Virus record (IMG/VR): IMGVR_UViG_3300005265_000549
Location: 25,202-89,201 of that record
Length of the DNA stretch: 64,000 nt
Direction: 5' to 3' (one strand)
Source: a virus
In this document: positions 23,131-31,990 of the stretch, in pieces
How positions within the stretch are numbered: the first letter of the stretch is position 1
How the letters are laid out: each line of letters starts with the position of its first letter
The notes under the pieces: generated by a model
Told to the model about the DNA's origin: nothing
What the model saw: the letters and a program-made list of their open reading frames with translations, nothing else
Databases searched by the model: none
Program-made: the position numbers and the translations under genes

Positions 23131-23521
23131 TGATTAATTCAGAAAGAGTTGAACGAATAATTTTTTTATCAATATTTTCATTATTTTCATTATTTTCTAA
23201 TTTTTCAGAATTATTTTTATCTATATCTCTAATTTTTTCATGTAAATCTAATAAACTTTTTGATGAATCTGTTAATACTTTTACTGCATTAGCTGCTGCT
23301 TCAACAGCTCTAGGAGAAGGAGAAGTTTTTGCTTCTTGAACAGAAGTATCAATTAATTCTGATCCTCTAACAATAGAACGAATTAAATTTTCACGAACAA
23401 AATTATAATCATCTAATATATCTTCAACAGTTCCTTTTGATTCGACTTCAACAGCATCTAATTCAGCAGGTTCTCTTAAATTTTCATCTTCTTCAAATAT
23501 ATCATTTATATTTCTAGACAT
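23090..23521 (-). CDS. 16: Small terminase subunit (gp16-like)
   Basis: 143 residues (T4: 164). An acidic start (INDIFEEDENLREPAELDAVE) leads into a helical core DYNFVRENLIRSIVRGSELIDTSVQEAKTSPSPRAVEAAANAVKVL..., the long helix pair of gp16 that forms rings and recognises DNA for packaging. Unlike T4, where 16 and 17 overlap, it is at the far end of the leftward operon, about 8.5 kb from the large subunit gene. It begins 1 base after the gp15-like gene. Confidence 0.78.
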   Translation of the reverse strand: MSRNINDIFEEDENLREPAELDAVEVESKGTVEDILDDYNFVRENLIRSIVRGSELIDTSVQEAKTSPSPRAVEAAANAVKVLTDSSKSLLDLHEKIRDIDKNNSEKLENNENNENIDKKIIRSTLSELIKKIEEEDLKTGTN

Positions 23522-23522
23522 T

Positions 23523-24224
23523 TTAATTCTCCGTAATAGTAGTCACAATATTTGGATCATGCCAATCATGACTAATATTTGCTATAATTTTATCTTGTTC
23601 ATTTTGAAAATTAACATCAATATGTTCAATTAATGATTCAGGTAAATCTGAAGGATAAATAAATCCTTTTAAAGTCAAACTTAATGTTGCTTGAAAATTT
23701 CTAAAAGATTCTTCTTCTCTTGTTAATTCCAATTCATTTTCTAAAGAAACATCATTTAAAACTATATTAACATCTCTAATAAAATTTAAATAAGGTAATT
23801 CTTTTACATCAAAATTTAAATCAGGTTTAAAAAAATATAAAATTTGTTCTAAAATTTGCCAAAAATCATTTTGATATTTTGTTCTTACTGTTACTTCAAA
23901 ATTAAAATTATATGGTATTCCTTCAAACATATATTTTCCATCTTCAACATTAATAGTATTTAAACTATTCATTTTTCTTACTGGATCATATTGAAGTCCA
24001 GTAATGATAAATCCAATGACTGGTAATATTAAAGAACTAGCACCAACATCATCTTTTTGTGTAAGCATATAACTAATTTTATTTTTTGATGCATATATTA
24101 AAGGTACTTTAATATTTTTAATTTCATTATCATCATCATCTAATCGTTTAACATTTATATCTGAAAATATTTTTGAAATAACAATAATATATGTTCTAAC
24201 TATATTGTGGTACCAATATGCCAT
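23523..24224 (-). CDS. 15: Tail sheath stabiliser/completion protein (gp15-like)
   Basis: 233 residues (T4: 272). AYWYHNIVRTYIIVISKIFSDINVKR, then VPLIYASKNKISYML, FNFEVTVRTKYQNDFWQILEQIL and a late LSLTLKGFIYPSD follow the T4 gp15 pattern closely (Y-x-N-x-x-R-x-Y, V-P-I-x-Y-A-S-K, T-R-Y-x-D-x-x-Q-I-x-E-Q-I-L). gp15 caps the sheath and joins tail to neck. It is 1 base from the tape measure gene. Confidence 0.85.
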   Translation of the reverse strand: MAYWYHNIVRTYIIVISKIFSDINVKRLDDDDNEIKNIKVPLIYASKNKISYMLTQKDDVGASSLILPVIGFIITGLQYDPVRKMNSLNTINVEDGKYMFEGIPYNFNFEVTVRTKYQNDFWQILEQILYFFKPDLNFDVKELPYLNFIRDVNIVLNDVSLENELELTREEESFRNFQATLSLTLKGFIYPSDLPESLIEHIDVNFQNEQDKIIANISHDWHDPNIVTTITEN

Positions 24225-25916
24225 TTAAATTGCTCCCATAATTAAAGATAAAGTATCATCATCCGAAGAAACTTTCATGTCTGGTGGTTGAATAATATTA
24301 TTTGTATTTAATAAATTATTTGTATTTTGAACATTTTCTGTTCTAATTATTTTTTCTTCATTTACTAAATTAGATATTTGTTTAGTTTTTTGTTTTAATC
24401 TTTCATCTTTCTTAAGTTGTAATTCTTTTTTAGGTATTTCTTGACTATAACCAAATTCATCAATTTGTGAAATTTCTTTTGGTTGTGTTTCATTATCTGA
24501 AGTAAACCAACTAAACAATCTATCTTTTATTTTCAATACAAAACTTCGAATTAATTTCATTAAATCTAAATCAGGAATTTTAATATTATCAAGACTAAAT
24601 TTTTCTTTTAAAGAAATAAATATTTCTTTTATATATTCATATAAACTTTCAAATGGTGAAAATATAATATCACTTAAATTATTAAATAATGCTGCTGCTG
24701 ATGATTTTACTAAATCTAAATTACCTGTGAATATTCCTTTAATTAAATCAATAAAACTTCTAATAGAAGATGTAACATTTTCTAAAAATACATTAACAGA
24801 TGTAGTTATTTTAGTAGCTAAATCAGAAAAACCAAGAAAATTCAATATCCATGAAGCAGCTCCTGTTAACATTTTAATTAAACCACCAATTAAAGAATCA
24901 AATATTCCAATTAAACCTTCTTTTATTCCACCAATAATACCATCTTTTTTAAATCCTTTCATAAAACCTTTTACAAAAGAATAAGCACTCATAATCACTG
25001 TTAAAGGTAAAGTGATTTTTCCTAAGATTTCACCAAAACTTTTAGAAAATTTTAATACTTTTCCTATTATTCCTCCTACTTTTTTAGAATCTTTTGCTAA
25101 TTTAAATGTCCATTTAAAAAAATTTATAATAGGATCAATAATTTTTCTAATTACTTTAATAAAACCCTTTACAAAACCACCCATTTTTTTAATAATTTTT
25201 ATTTCACTAACAGCTTTTTTTACATCTAAAAATAAATCAACTAATGGTTTAAATAATTTAAATAATTTTCCACCAGTTATTTTATTTAAATACTTAAAAC
25301 TTTTTGTTAAACCTTCAAGATATCCTTTGACAACCATAAAAGGTACAACTAATGCTGCAACAATAATTCCTATCGTTGTCAATATTCCTTTAACAAAATT
25401 ATTTTCAATTTTTGGTTTTTCTTTACCTTGATCTACTAAATCTTCTAATAATTCATTAGTTTTTTCTGAAGTTCTTATTTGTTCTTCTTGTTTTTGTTCA
25501 GCAAAAAAATCATTTTTAGGAGTAGTATTTTTAATAATATTATCTAATTTTTCATTTGTATCTTCTGAATTATCATTTAATTCTTCTTGATTTTCTTCAC
25601 TTTCATTTAAATCATCATTAGCATCTGTTTTTTCAAATTTTAATAAATCATTTATTTTATCACCAAGTAAGGCTAACATAGGTGAGCCTGTTGATAAACC
25701 AATTCCTTTCAATAAAGATCCTGGTCTTAACAGACTTTTAAAAGAAGTAAGCTGTTTTGCGGCATTTTGAGCGAGTTGTGTGCGATAACCTTCAGAACTT
25801 TTTTCTGATGCTTTTTGAGTCTTAACAATTTTTTCACCAACTTCTTTAATTGTTTTTTCAGAAGCTGGTTGATTTTCTTTATTTATTTTACTTTTAACTT
25901 CTTTACTATTTTCCAC
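24225..25916 (-). CDS. 29: Tail tape measure protein (gp29-like)
   Basis: 563 residues (T4 gp29: 590), so a tail of about T4 length is expected. The N-terminus is helical and charged; the middle has several hydrophobic Gly-rich stretches (FVKGILTTIGIIVAALVVPF, LPLTVIMSAYSFVKGFM, IGGLIKMLTG) typical of tape measures that insert in the host membrane; the C-terminus is polar. It overlaps the upstream chaperone gene by 11 bases. Confidence 0.8.
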   Translation of the reverse strand: MENSKEVKSKINKENQPASEKTIKEVGEKIVKTQKASEKSSEGYRTQLAQNAAKQLTSFKSLLRPGSLLKGIGLSTGSPMLALLGDKINDLLKFEKTDANDDLNESEENQEELNDNSEDTNEKLDNIIKNTTPKNDFFAEQKQEEQIRTSEKTNELLEDLVDQGKEKPKIENNFVKGILTTIGIIVAALVVPFMVVKGYLEGLTKSFKYLNKITGGKLFKLFKPLVDLFLDVKKAVSEIKIIKKMGGFVKGFIKVIRKIIDPIINFFKWTFKLAKDSKKVGGIIGKVLKFSKSFGEILGKITLPLTVIMSAYSFVKGFMKGFKKDGIIGGIKEGLIGIFDSLIGGLIKMLTGAASWILNFLGFSDLATKITTSVNVFLENVTSSIRSFIDLIKGIFTGNLDLVKSSAAALFNNLSDIIFSPFESLYEYIKEIFISLKEKFSLDNIKIPDLDLMKLIRSFVLKIKDRLFSWFTSDNETQPKEISQIDEFGYSQEIPKKELQLKKDERLKQKTKQISNLVNEEKIIRTENVQNTNNLLNTNNIIQPPDMKVSSDDDTLSLIMGAI

Positions 25917-26112
25917 TATTTTTTGCTCTCTTTTTTTCTTCTTTTAGTTGTTTTAATAATATAGAAGAATAAATTTCCATTTCATAAGGAATCATATTTT
26001 CAACTTCAGTTAATGAATAATCTGAATATCTAACAAAATCAGCAATACTTTCATATAAATCTACTAAAGATTTACTTTTATATAATTCTATAATAAATTC
26101 AAAAAATGACAT
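25906..26112 (-). CDS. Small tail/baseplate hub assembly protein before the tape measure
   Basis: 68 residues: a helical protein with LTEVENMIPYEMEIYSSILLKQLKEEKKR. The pattern L-x-E-x-x-x-M-P-x-E-x-E-x-x-x-x-x-L is common in tail assembly chaperones coded just before tape measures. It starts on the stop of the gp26-like gene (TAATG) and overlaps the tape measure start. A gp51-type hub assembly role is possible. No clear slippery sequence for a frameshift fusion is seen at the join. Confidence 0.5.
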   Translation of the reverse strand: MSFFEFIIELYKSKSLVDLYESIADFVRYSDYSLTEVENMIPYEMEIYSSILLKQLKEEKKRAKNSGK

Positions 26113-26801
26113 TAGAAAAAATCTATAATTTCTTCAGTTTCAAATTCGTTTTCTTTACCACAATTAGTACAAATAAATTTAAAAGCTATTTTAATTTTAG
26201 GTAATCTTTCTAAACCATCAGATATTTTTTTAATTTCTTGGTTTGTTAAATTAAAAAGAATATTTTCTTTAAATTCTTTAATAGTAAAATCATTATAAAC
26301 TATTTCCTCATAAACAATTGATTTTATTGAAGAACATATTAAATCAATTACTTCAAGTTTATCATTTTCAAAAAGAAGATTAATATTGGGTAAAATCATC
26401 TGAACAACTAATTTATCATTCACAGAAACTGTTTCTATTTCTTTATTAATATTTTCAAATTTTAAAGATTCTTCTAAATTAACAGCGAACAAAGTATTTT
26501 TTTTACAATATTTACATTTTAAACTACCTTCAATTTCTTCACCAGTTGATTTCATTCTAATACTTAAAATTAGATAAAAGAAATCAACCATATTTAATTC
26601 TTTTATATTAAAATCTTTAGTAACTACACAATTTTCAATTAGAATATTGAATATTTTTAATATTTCTTCTTTATTTTCTGTATTGATTGATGTTAATAAA
26701 GATTTTTCTTCTTTAATAACAAAAGGTTTTATTTCAATAATTTTTTTTGAAACTGGTAACGTTATTGAATGTATTGGAACTTGTAAAATAGGTAATGCCA
26801 T
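26112..26801 (-). CDS. 26: Baseplate hub protein (gp26-like)
   Basis: 229 residues. The start ALPILQVPIHSITLPVSKKIIEIKPFVIKEEKSLL is the conserved opening of the T4-like gp26/hub-assembly family (P-x-Y/H-x-x-x-L-P-S/V...K-x-x-P-F-L-V-K-E-E-K-x-L). Two cysteine pairs (CKYCKK near 96 and CTNCGK near 217) suggest a zinc-bound fold. It forms a coupled unit with the small chaperone and the tape measure. Confidence 0.7.
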   Translation of the reverse strand: MALPILQVPIHSITLPVSKKIIEIKPFVIKEEKSLLTSINTENKEEILKIFNILIENCVVTKDFNIKELNMVDFFYLILSIRMKSTGEEIEGSLKCKYCKKNTLFAVNLEESLKFENINKEIETVSVNDKLVVQMILPNINLLFENDKLEVIDLICSSIKSIVYEEIVYNDFTIKEFKENILFNLTNQEIKKISDGLERLPKIKIAFKFICTNCGKENEFETEEIIDFF

Positions 26802-26819
26802 AATCTATCTCCTCGATAA

Positions 26820-27677
26820 TCATTTAAAAAAAGTTTTTGCTTTTTCAATCATACCCTTAGTAAAAGATTGTTTCTTTTCTTCTAATACTGGTGGAATATA
26901 TTTTTTAACTTCAGTTGCTGCATGTTTTACATCTTCAGGAATTAAATTATTTATATGTGATGGAATATTTTTAATATTCTCTGGTATAGGAATTTGTTTT
27001 GTAATAGATAATGGATCATGTGAAACTTCTTCCGGAATCCATTTTTCTATTTCAAGTGGTAATTTAGGAATTTCAAATGGTAATTTAAGAATCTTAAACG
27101 TTGATTTATTTGTATCTTCTTCATGATGCAAAGGACTTTTAGCAGCAACTGAATGATTAACTTCTATATTTTCATATTCTAATTTAAGAAAATTAAATGA
27201 TATTGAATATTCTAATAAAGTATCTGAATTTTCCCATGCTAAATCTAAAGCTGAAATATTTGTTGGATATGCTTCAATTATTTTTACCTTATGAATAACA
27301 TTACCAATTCTATCTAATAAATCAATATCAATATTACAACTATATGATTCTTTGAAACCATATTTACCTTCACTAAAAATATAAGCTGACCATTGAGTAA
27401 ATAATTTGGTGATAAAACCATCACCATCAATAAAAAAATTTATAGTAATAGGATCATAATCAGCTCCACTAACAAACTTTCTATAATAACCATCAACTAA
27501 AAATTTAGATTCATTAAATGTAACTCCAGGGATTTGAATATTTTTACAAGCAAAAGATAATAATTCAGAATGTGGTAATTCTGGAAGATTAAAAAAATTC
27601 ACTCTAAATAAATTAGATCTCGCAAAACCTGAAGAAAATTTTTGAACAAAATCATTTATAGAAAGATTATTTGCCAT
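26820..27677 (-). CDS. Tail tube paralogue with proline-rich C-terminal extension
   Basis: 285 residues. Residues 1-175 share the tail tube layout seen in the neighbouring gp19-like protein: SINDFVQKFSSGFARSNLFRVNFF, CKNIQIPGVTF, DPITINFFIDGDGF, then IIEAYPTNISALDLAWENSDTLLEYSISFNF. Residues 185-285 are an added proline/lysine-rich tail (LPFEIPKLPLEIEKWIPEE...). A tube-end or tail-terminator role is possible. It lies between the hub gene and a small gene of unknown function. Confidence 0.7.
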   Translation of the reverse strand: MANNLSINDFVQKFSSGFARSNLFRVNFFNLPELPHSELLSFACKNIQIPGVTFNESKFLVDGYYRKFVSGADYDPITINFFIDGDGFITKLFTQWSAYIFSEGKYGFKESYSCNIDIDLLDRIGNVIHKVKIIEAYPTNISALDLAWENSDTLLEYSISFNFLKLEYENIEVNHSVAAKSPLHHEEDTNKSTFKILKLPFEIPKLPLEIEKWIPEEVSHDPLSITKQIPIPENIKNIPSHINNLIPEDVKHAATEVKKYIPPVLEEKKQSFTKGMIEKAKTFFK

Positions 27678-27920
27678 TTATAATGATTCTTTCAAACCTT
27701 TATTTAATGTTCTCAATAGTTCTTTAACCATTTTTTTATTTTCTAATAATTTTTTAGAAAACATCAATGGATAAAAACCTTTACCATCTAATTTATATGT
27801 GACAGTGATATAATCATTTTTATCTGGTTTTGACATTCCAGTATATTCTAAAATTTCACCAGATTGAGTTGTTGTTGTTTCTTCATTTAATTCATTGAAT
27901 ATTTCATTAAAAGATTTCAT
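27678..27920 (-). CDS. Small hypothetical protein with capsid-targeting-like N-terminus
   Basis: 80 residues. It begins MKSFNEIFNELNEE, the same motif found in the 2-11 kb plus-strand proteins, here in the middle of the tail genes. The rest is a short mixed fold (residues 25-80) without known motifs. It abuts the tube paralogue. No function is assigned. Confidence 0.55.
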   Translation of the reverse strand: MKSFNEIFNELNEETTTTQSGEILEYTGMSKPDKNDYITVTYKLDGKGFYPLMFSKKLLENKKMVKELLRTLNKGLKESL

Positions 27921-27938
27921 TTAATATTTTCCTTTTTA

Positions 27939-28436
27939 TCAAGATCTTTCCCAATGACTAAAACTAAATGTTACACCATATTCTAAAATAGTATCAGCAT
28001 TTTCAAAACCTAAGTCCATAGGATCAATAGTTGTAGGCCAACAATTAATTAATTTATATTTTCCATTATCTGATTCAGAACCATCACGATTTAATTGAAT
28101 AACTTGAGCGGTTCTAAAATATTCTGATAATTGACCTGCACCTTTAGCTTCACCATTAGCAATAATATCAGTTTGCCATTTATCTAATTGAGTTCTAATT
28201 AAATAATCTTCATCATTTAGAATTGTTATAGTCCAATCATCAAATGTAATATCTCCACCAATTTTTATTGTGTTATTAAGATATTTCACTTCTATTGGAT
28301 TTATTGTTTTACCTGGAATTTGAGCAGCTTTACAAGTGAATTCAAGTTTTTGGCTTAAACCATCAATAAAAACTTTATATAAATTTGCTCTTGCTCCAAT
28401 AGTAAAATTTGAAACAAAATCATTAACTGTACTCAT
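27939..28436 (-). CDS. 19: Tail tube protein (gp19-like)
   Basis: 165 residues (T4: 163). TVNDFVSNFTIGARANLYKVFIDG, CKAAQIPGKTINPIEV, DDWTITILNDEDYLIRTQLDKW, and INCWPTTIDPMDLGFENADTILEYGVTFSFSHWE are the conserved tube motifs, including the P-x-x-I-x-x-M-D-L signature. It forms the inner tube of the contractile tail. In T4, gene 19 follows 18 directly; here a homing endonuclease gene is inserted between them. Confidence 0.9.
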   Translation of the reverse strand: MSTVNDFVSNFTIGARANLYKVFIDGLSQKLEFTCKAAQIPGKTINPIEVKYLNNTIKIGGDITFDDWTITILNDEDYLIRTQLDKWQTDIIANGEAKGAGQLSEYFRTAQVIQLNRDGSESDNGKYKLINCWPTTIDPMDLGFENADTILEYGVTFSFSHWERS

Positions 28437-28449
28437 TTAATTTTCTCCT

Positions 28450-30174
28450 TTATGAATTATATTTAAATATAAAATTTCCACAATCCCATATTCTATCATA
28501 TCCATTTTGTTGCATATTTTCCCATTCAGTTAAATTTACATCAAAATTTTCTGATTTATTTTTCAATTTATGTTTCATATAATTAGCTCTATGTTCTAAT
28601 TCTATATAATTTTTAGTATACCAATAATTAGGAAGACTTTCATGTGAATATTTAAATCCTAATTTATAATACAATTTTCCTATGCTAAATCTTTTATCTG
28701 CATAGGTAATAATTTCTTGATTTTTCCAGAAATTATTTAAAAAATGTTTAAACAATCTAGAAGCAGAACCTATTACATTAGTATTTATCAAATTACAAAA
28801 TCTTATTAATTCAAAAGAAGTTTTTCCTGTAATTCGTCTACTACCAAAAGTCATCAAAGAAACTAATTTATTATCATAATATAAACCTAGTCTAATACTA
28901 GAATTATCTTTTCCTTGAAGATGATTATTATTTAGAAAATCATTTTTTTCTTTTCTTTTTACTTCTTTAATAATACATTTTCTTGCATAAATTTTATTAG
29001 GTGTTTTTCCTAATTTATTTTTAATAATAGATTTAATTATATCTTGTTTATTATTCCATTCAGAATCAAAGATATGAATTAAATCTATTCCTAATTGTTC
29101 TTTTGCTTGTTCAGTTTTCCATAGGTGGTAATTTCTATCTTTACTACCTGATAATTCTGTGTGATAATAAATACCATCACACTCAATTCCTAAATTATAA
29201 GAAGGAATTAATATATCTATTTCTAAATTACCTTTATTTCCAGATTGTGTGAAATCTTTAATAGGTTTTGTATTATTAATTGTTTCTATATTTAATGAAT
29301 GAATAAAAAAACAAACTTCTTCTTCAAAATTAGATTTAGTAAAACATTTTGGACATGAAAAATTTTTTCTATTACTTATATAATTTAATCTAAATATATT
29401 ACCACATTTATTATGTTTTATATTAAAATATCCTGTATTAACATATTCTTCTTTATTTGTTAATACTTTAAATATTTTTTTTTCTTCTATATCATTTTTA
29501 TAATTTTTATAATTATTATTTCTATCTTTAATTCGTTTTATATTTTCTTTATTAATTGTACCACATGATTTAGAACAAACACCCGAATATCCATTTTTTA
29601 ATCCATTAAAATTTTGATTTTTAATTCCACAGACTTTACATTTAGGTATTTCTTTCAAATCATTTATTATAATATAACACTTTTCAATTAATGTATTTCC
29701 TGGATATTCATAAATTGCTCTTAAAAGATTTGGATTTTTTTTAAATAAAGAATATTTTAAATTAGGAATATCTAAAAGTAGTAAAATTTCTTGAACTTTC
29801 AATTTTATATTTTTAATTTCTGAGTATTTTATTTCAAATATTTCTTTATCTGATACTACATTATTGGGCTTATGACCTTTTATTCTAAATCCTTTATATT
29901 TATTATCTTTACCAGTGCATTTTCTTGAACAATAAATAGCATATCCAAGTCTTTTATTTCCACCAAAAGAAACTTTTTTTCTACAAACTTTACATCTTGG
30001 AATTTCAGTAATATTAAAAAAATAATTATAACATTGTTGACTTATAGAAATATCACCAAAATTATATTGTGTATTATATAATTTAATCTTTTCATATATT
30101 TTTAAAGAACGAATTATTTTTGAAAATTGTCTTGGTTTTTCAAATCTTAATTTTAAATATTCTTGTTTTGTCAT
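28450..30174 (-). CDS. Homing endonuclease, Vsr-like (EDxHD) type with zinc fingers
   Basis: 574 residues. The N-terminal half has at least three cysteine pairs (CKVCRKKV...YCSRKC, CKVCGIKN...VCSKSC, KCGN...CPKC) that read as zinc-finger DNA-binding modules. The centre has a Vsr/PD-(D/E)XK nuclease: SNFEEEVCFFIHSL, LEIDILIPSYNLGIECDGIYYH and LIHIFDSEWNNKQDIIKS. The C-terminus is a further domain (NDFLNNNHLQG...SFELIRFCN) found in such phage endonucleases. Free-standing homing endonucleases spread by cutting phages that lack them. It sits alone between 18 and 19 with its own regulatory RNA upstream, as a mobile insertion would. Confidence 0.75.
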   Translation of the reverse strand: MTKQEYLKLRFEKPRQFSKIIRSLKIYEKIKLYNTQYNFGDISISQQCYNYFFNITEIPRCKVCRKKVSFGGNKRLGYAIYCSRKCTGKDNKYKGFRIKGHKPNNVVSDKEIFEIKYSEIKNIKLKVQEILLLLDIPNLKYSLFKKNPNLLRAIYEYPGNTLIEKCYIIINDLKEIPKCKVCGIKNQNFNGLKNGYSGVCSKSCGTINKENIKRIKDRNNNYKNYKNDIEEKKIFKVLTNKEEYVNTGYFNIKHNKCGNIFRLNYISNRKNFSCPKCFTKSNFEEEVCFFIHSLNIETINNTKPIKDFTQSGNKGNLEIDILIPSYNLGIECDGIYYHTELSGSKDRNYHLWKTEQAKEQLGIDLIHIFDSEWNNKQDIIKSIIKNKLGKTPNKIYARKCIIKEVKRKEKNDFLNNNHLQGKDNSSIRLGLYYDNKLVSLMTFGSRRITGKTSFELIRFCNLINTNVIGSASRLFKHFLNNFWKNQEIITYADKRFSIGKLYYKLGFKYSHESLPNYWYTKNYIELEHRANYMKHKLKNKSENFDVNLTEWENMQQNGYDRIWDCGNFIFKYNS

Positions 30175-30177
30175 AAG

Positions 30178-30256
30178 ATTGGTCCTTAAAATAAAAAAGT
30201 GAGTAAGACAATAAGACCAATTTATTGTCGGGATAGCTAATCCTTGTCCTCACTTT
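30178..30256 (-). terminator. Structured RNA: sheath-gene terminator with a branched fold and RBS-pairing loop
   Basis: On the minus strand, an 8-bp outer stem (30249-30256 with 30196-30203) is followed by a T run and encloses two hairpins: a 4-bp stem (240-243/231-234 of the 30 kb line) and a perfect 8-bp stem (30222-30229/30207-30214) with the 7-base loop ATTGGTC. That loop is complementary to GACCAAT (30184-30178), which overlaps the AAGGA Shine-Dalgarno of the endonuclease gene. The fold could both end sheath transcription and hide the endonuclease RBS. Confidence 0.6.
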
Positions 30257-30278
30257 CAATTTATTTTTTTTTTAATAT

Positions 30279-31931
30279 TTAGAATGATTTACCAATAAAT
30301 TCAGCAAAATCAACACCTGTACGAGTGGCGATAAAATTTAATGAAATAAATTCTGCGGTTCTAGTAGGTTGAATAAAAATATCACATACTAATTCATTAG
30401 CATCAATTACTGCTGGAGTATTATTAGTATCATCACAAACTACTAAGAATTCATTGATTCCTTCTCTACCTTGAACTCTTCTTAAAAATGGTTCGATCAT
30501 ACCTATAATTTGTCTACGAGTAAAAGCTGTATTTTTCTCAAAAATAAAATATTTTGAAGCTGTACTTATTGCTTTTTCAAGAATAATAAATAATCGTCTT
30601 ACATCAATTCTATCAAAAGCTGAAGGTTTATTTTGCATTGTTTTTTGTCCAAAAACTGTTGCACCATCACCAGCAAAAATTGTAATAGGATTAACTTGTT
30701 TTTTATATAAAGTATCTCTTTGAGCTCTATTTGGACTAAAAGCTAATTTAATAACATTTTTAATAATTCCACGATTTAAACCAGCTGGGGCAAACCAAGG
30801 ATCTCTAGTATTATCAGTATATGCAAAAATACCAGCTACATCACCAGTGATTGGAACCCAACGATATTTATCATTGAATTTATCATATTGATATTTCCAA
30901 TTTCCATATAATGCAGCATATGATGATGAAGTTAAAATAGTATCTCTATAATCTGTACAATTTGTTGTAGCTGTTCCTGCCGGAATATTTACGACATCAA
31001 TTTTTGGAACACCTAATATTCCCATACAATCTTTTCTAGAAGATGCTATTGAAATAATTTCTGCTTGAACTGTAATATTAGTAGATGCTGCATCTAAAAT
31101 TAAATTAATATCAAATTCTTCTGGATTAGCAAATAAATCTAATCCAAGAATAATATCATCATTTCCAGGTGCACCTTCAACTCCACCAGCTAATGCAGTT
31201 GCTTCAAATGCTAAAATTTCATCATCATCATCATCATTAGCATAAGCAAGTAAATATGAAGAATATCTATTAACATAATCTTCAACATAAATTGAAGTTC
31301 CTTCAAAATTTGTATCTGTTTCATTAAAAGAAACAATCATTTGTTCTAAAATTTGATCATCAGAATCTAAAACTACGATAGCAAATTGATCAGTAGTTTC
31401 TGGACCAAATTCAAATTCATCGGCAAATTTAGTTGTTCCAACAATATTAGCTGAAGCAAATTCAGCATAATTTGCTATTGCTACTTTATATGTATTTCCT
31501 TTGATACCAGGATATTTTGCGACTAATAATAATTTTTGATCTTCATCGGCCGCTGTATAAGTATAAACATCCGCTGCATCACTATTTGGAATATATACTG
31601 GTTTTGTTGCTGGCACACCAGCACCTGTAGTATCTTCACATTCCAATCCAGCATTAAGAGCTGAGCTATCATCAACTGCTCTTACAATATAAAGTGTATT
31701 TCCATATTGTAAAAAATTCCAAGCTGTAAACCAATCTTGATAATTAGCATCAGTTGGATATCCAAAAATGGTTAAAAGATCTTTTTCGCTTGTTACAAGT
31801 TTTTTGTCAAATGCTGGTCCCCATTCAAATTGACCAGACATTCCAGCTATTGAAGTTGAAACTGCTGGAATAGAAGTTGTTAAATCAATTTCTTTTACAT
31901 TGACAGATGGTGAAAGATTGAAGCCCATCAT
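30279..31931 (-). CDS. 18: Tail sheath protein (gp18-like)
   Basis: 550 residues (T4: 659). It starts GFNLSPSVNVKEIDLTTSIPAVSTSIAGMSGQFEWGP, the conserved sheath opening (P-x-V-x-x-x-E-x-D-x-T). The C-terminal part has DPWFAPAGLNRG, the P-W-x-A-P-A-G-x-x-R-G motif, then NPITIFAGDGATVFGQKTM and RRLFIILEKAISTASKYFIFEKN. The sheath contracts to drive the tube into the cell. Its RBS (AAAGGAG) lies 50 bases after a GATAAATA motif. Confidence 0.92.
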   Translation of the reverse strand: MMGFNLSPSVNVKEIDLTTSIPAVSTSIAGMSGQFEWGPAFDKKLVTSEKDLLTIFGYPTDANYQDWFTAWNFLQYGNTLYIVRAVDDSSALNAGLECEDTTGAGVPATKPVYIPNSDAADVYTYTAADEDQKLLLVAKYPGIKGNTYKVAIANYAEFASANIVGTTKFADEFEFGPETTDQFAIVVLDSDDQILEQMIVSFNETDTNFEGTSIYVEDYVNRYSSYLLAYANDDDDDEILAFEATALAGGVEGAPGNDDIILGLDLFANPEEFDINLILDAASTNITVQAEIISIASSRKDCMGILGVPKIDVVNIPAGTATTNCTDYRDTILTSSSYAALYGNWKYQYDKFNDKYRWVPITGDVAGIFAYTDNTRDPWFAPAGLNRGIIKNVIKLAFSPNRAQRDTLYKKQVNPITIFAGDGATVFGQKTMQNKPSAFDRIDVRRLFIILEKAISTASKYFIFEKNTAFTRRQIIGMIEPFLRRVQGREGINEFLVVCDDTNNTPAVIDANELVCDIFIQPTRTAEFISLNFIATRTGVDFAEFIGKSF

Positions 31932-31980
31932 ATTCTCCTTTAATCTATATTGTTAATTTTCTTCAAATAATTAATATAAT

Positions 31981-31988
31981 TATTTATC
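31981..31988 (-). promoter_or_regulatory. Late-promoter-like GATAAATA before the sheath gene
   Basis: GATAAATA on the minus strand, just after the stop of the terminase gene and 50 bases before the sheath ATG. It equals the motif in the loops of the two RBS hairpins at 0.95 and 1.9 kb and is one base from the T4 late promoter. By itself an 8-mer this AT-rich is expected by chance in such DNA; its intergenic position is the support. Confidence 0.45.
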
Positions 31989-31990
31989 TT

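Noticed and set aside
24727-25431. Two plus-strand reading frames opposite the tape measure gene
   Set aside because: They mirror a hydrophobic, low-complexity minus-strand gene, have no SD, and would conflict with leftward transcription.
25906-25916. Frameshift fusion of the small chaperone with the tape measure
   Set aside because: The overlap is only 11 bases and shows no clear slippery sequence; simple translational coupling is enough.
30178-30256. tRNA or tRNA-like gene
   Set aside because: The branched fold has an 8-bp outer stem and two hairpins but no T-arm, no CCA-type end and wrong stem lengths; a T run follows, so a terminator/regulator is more likely.
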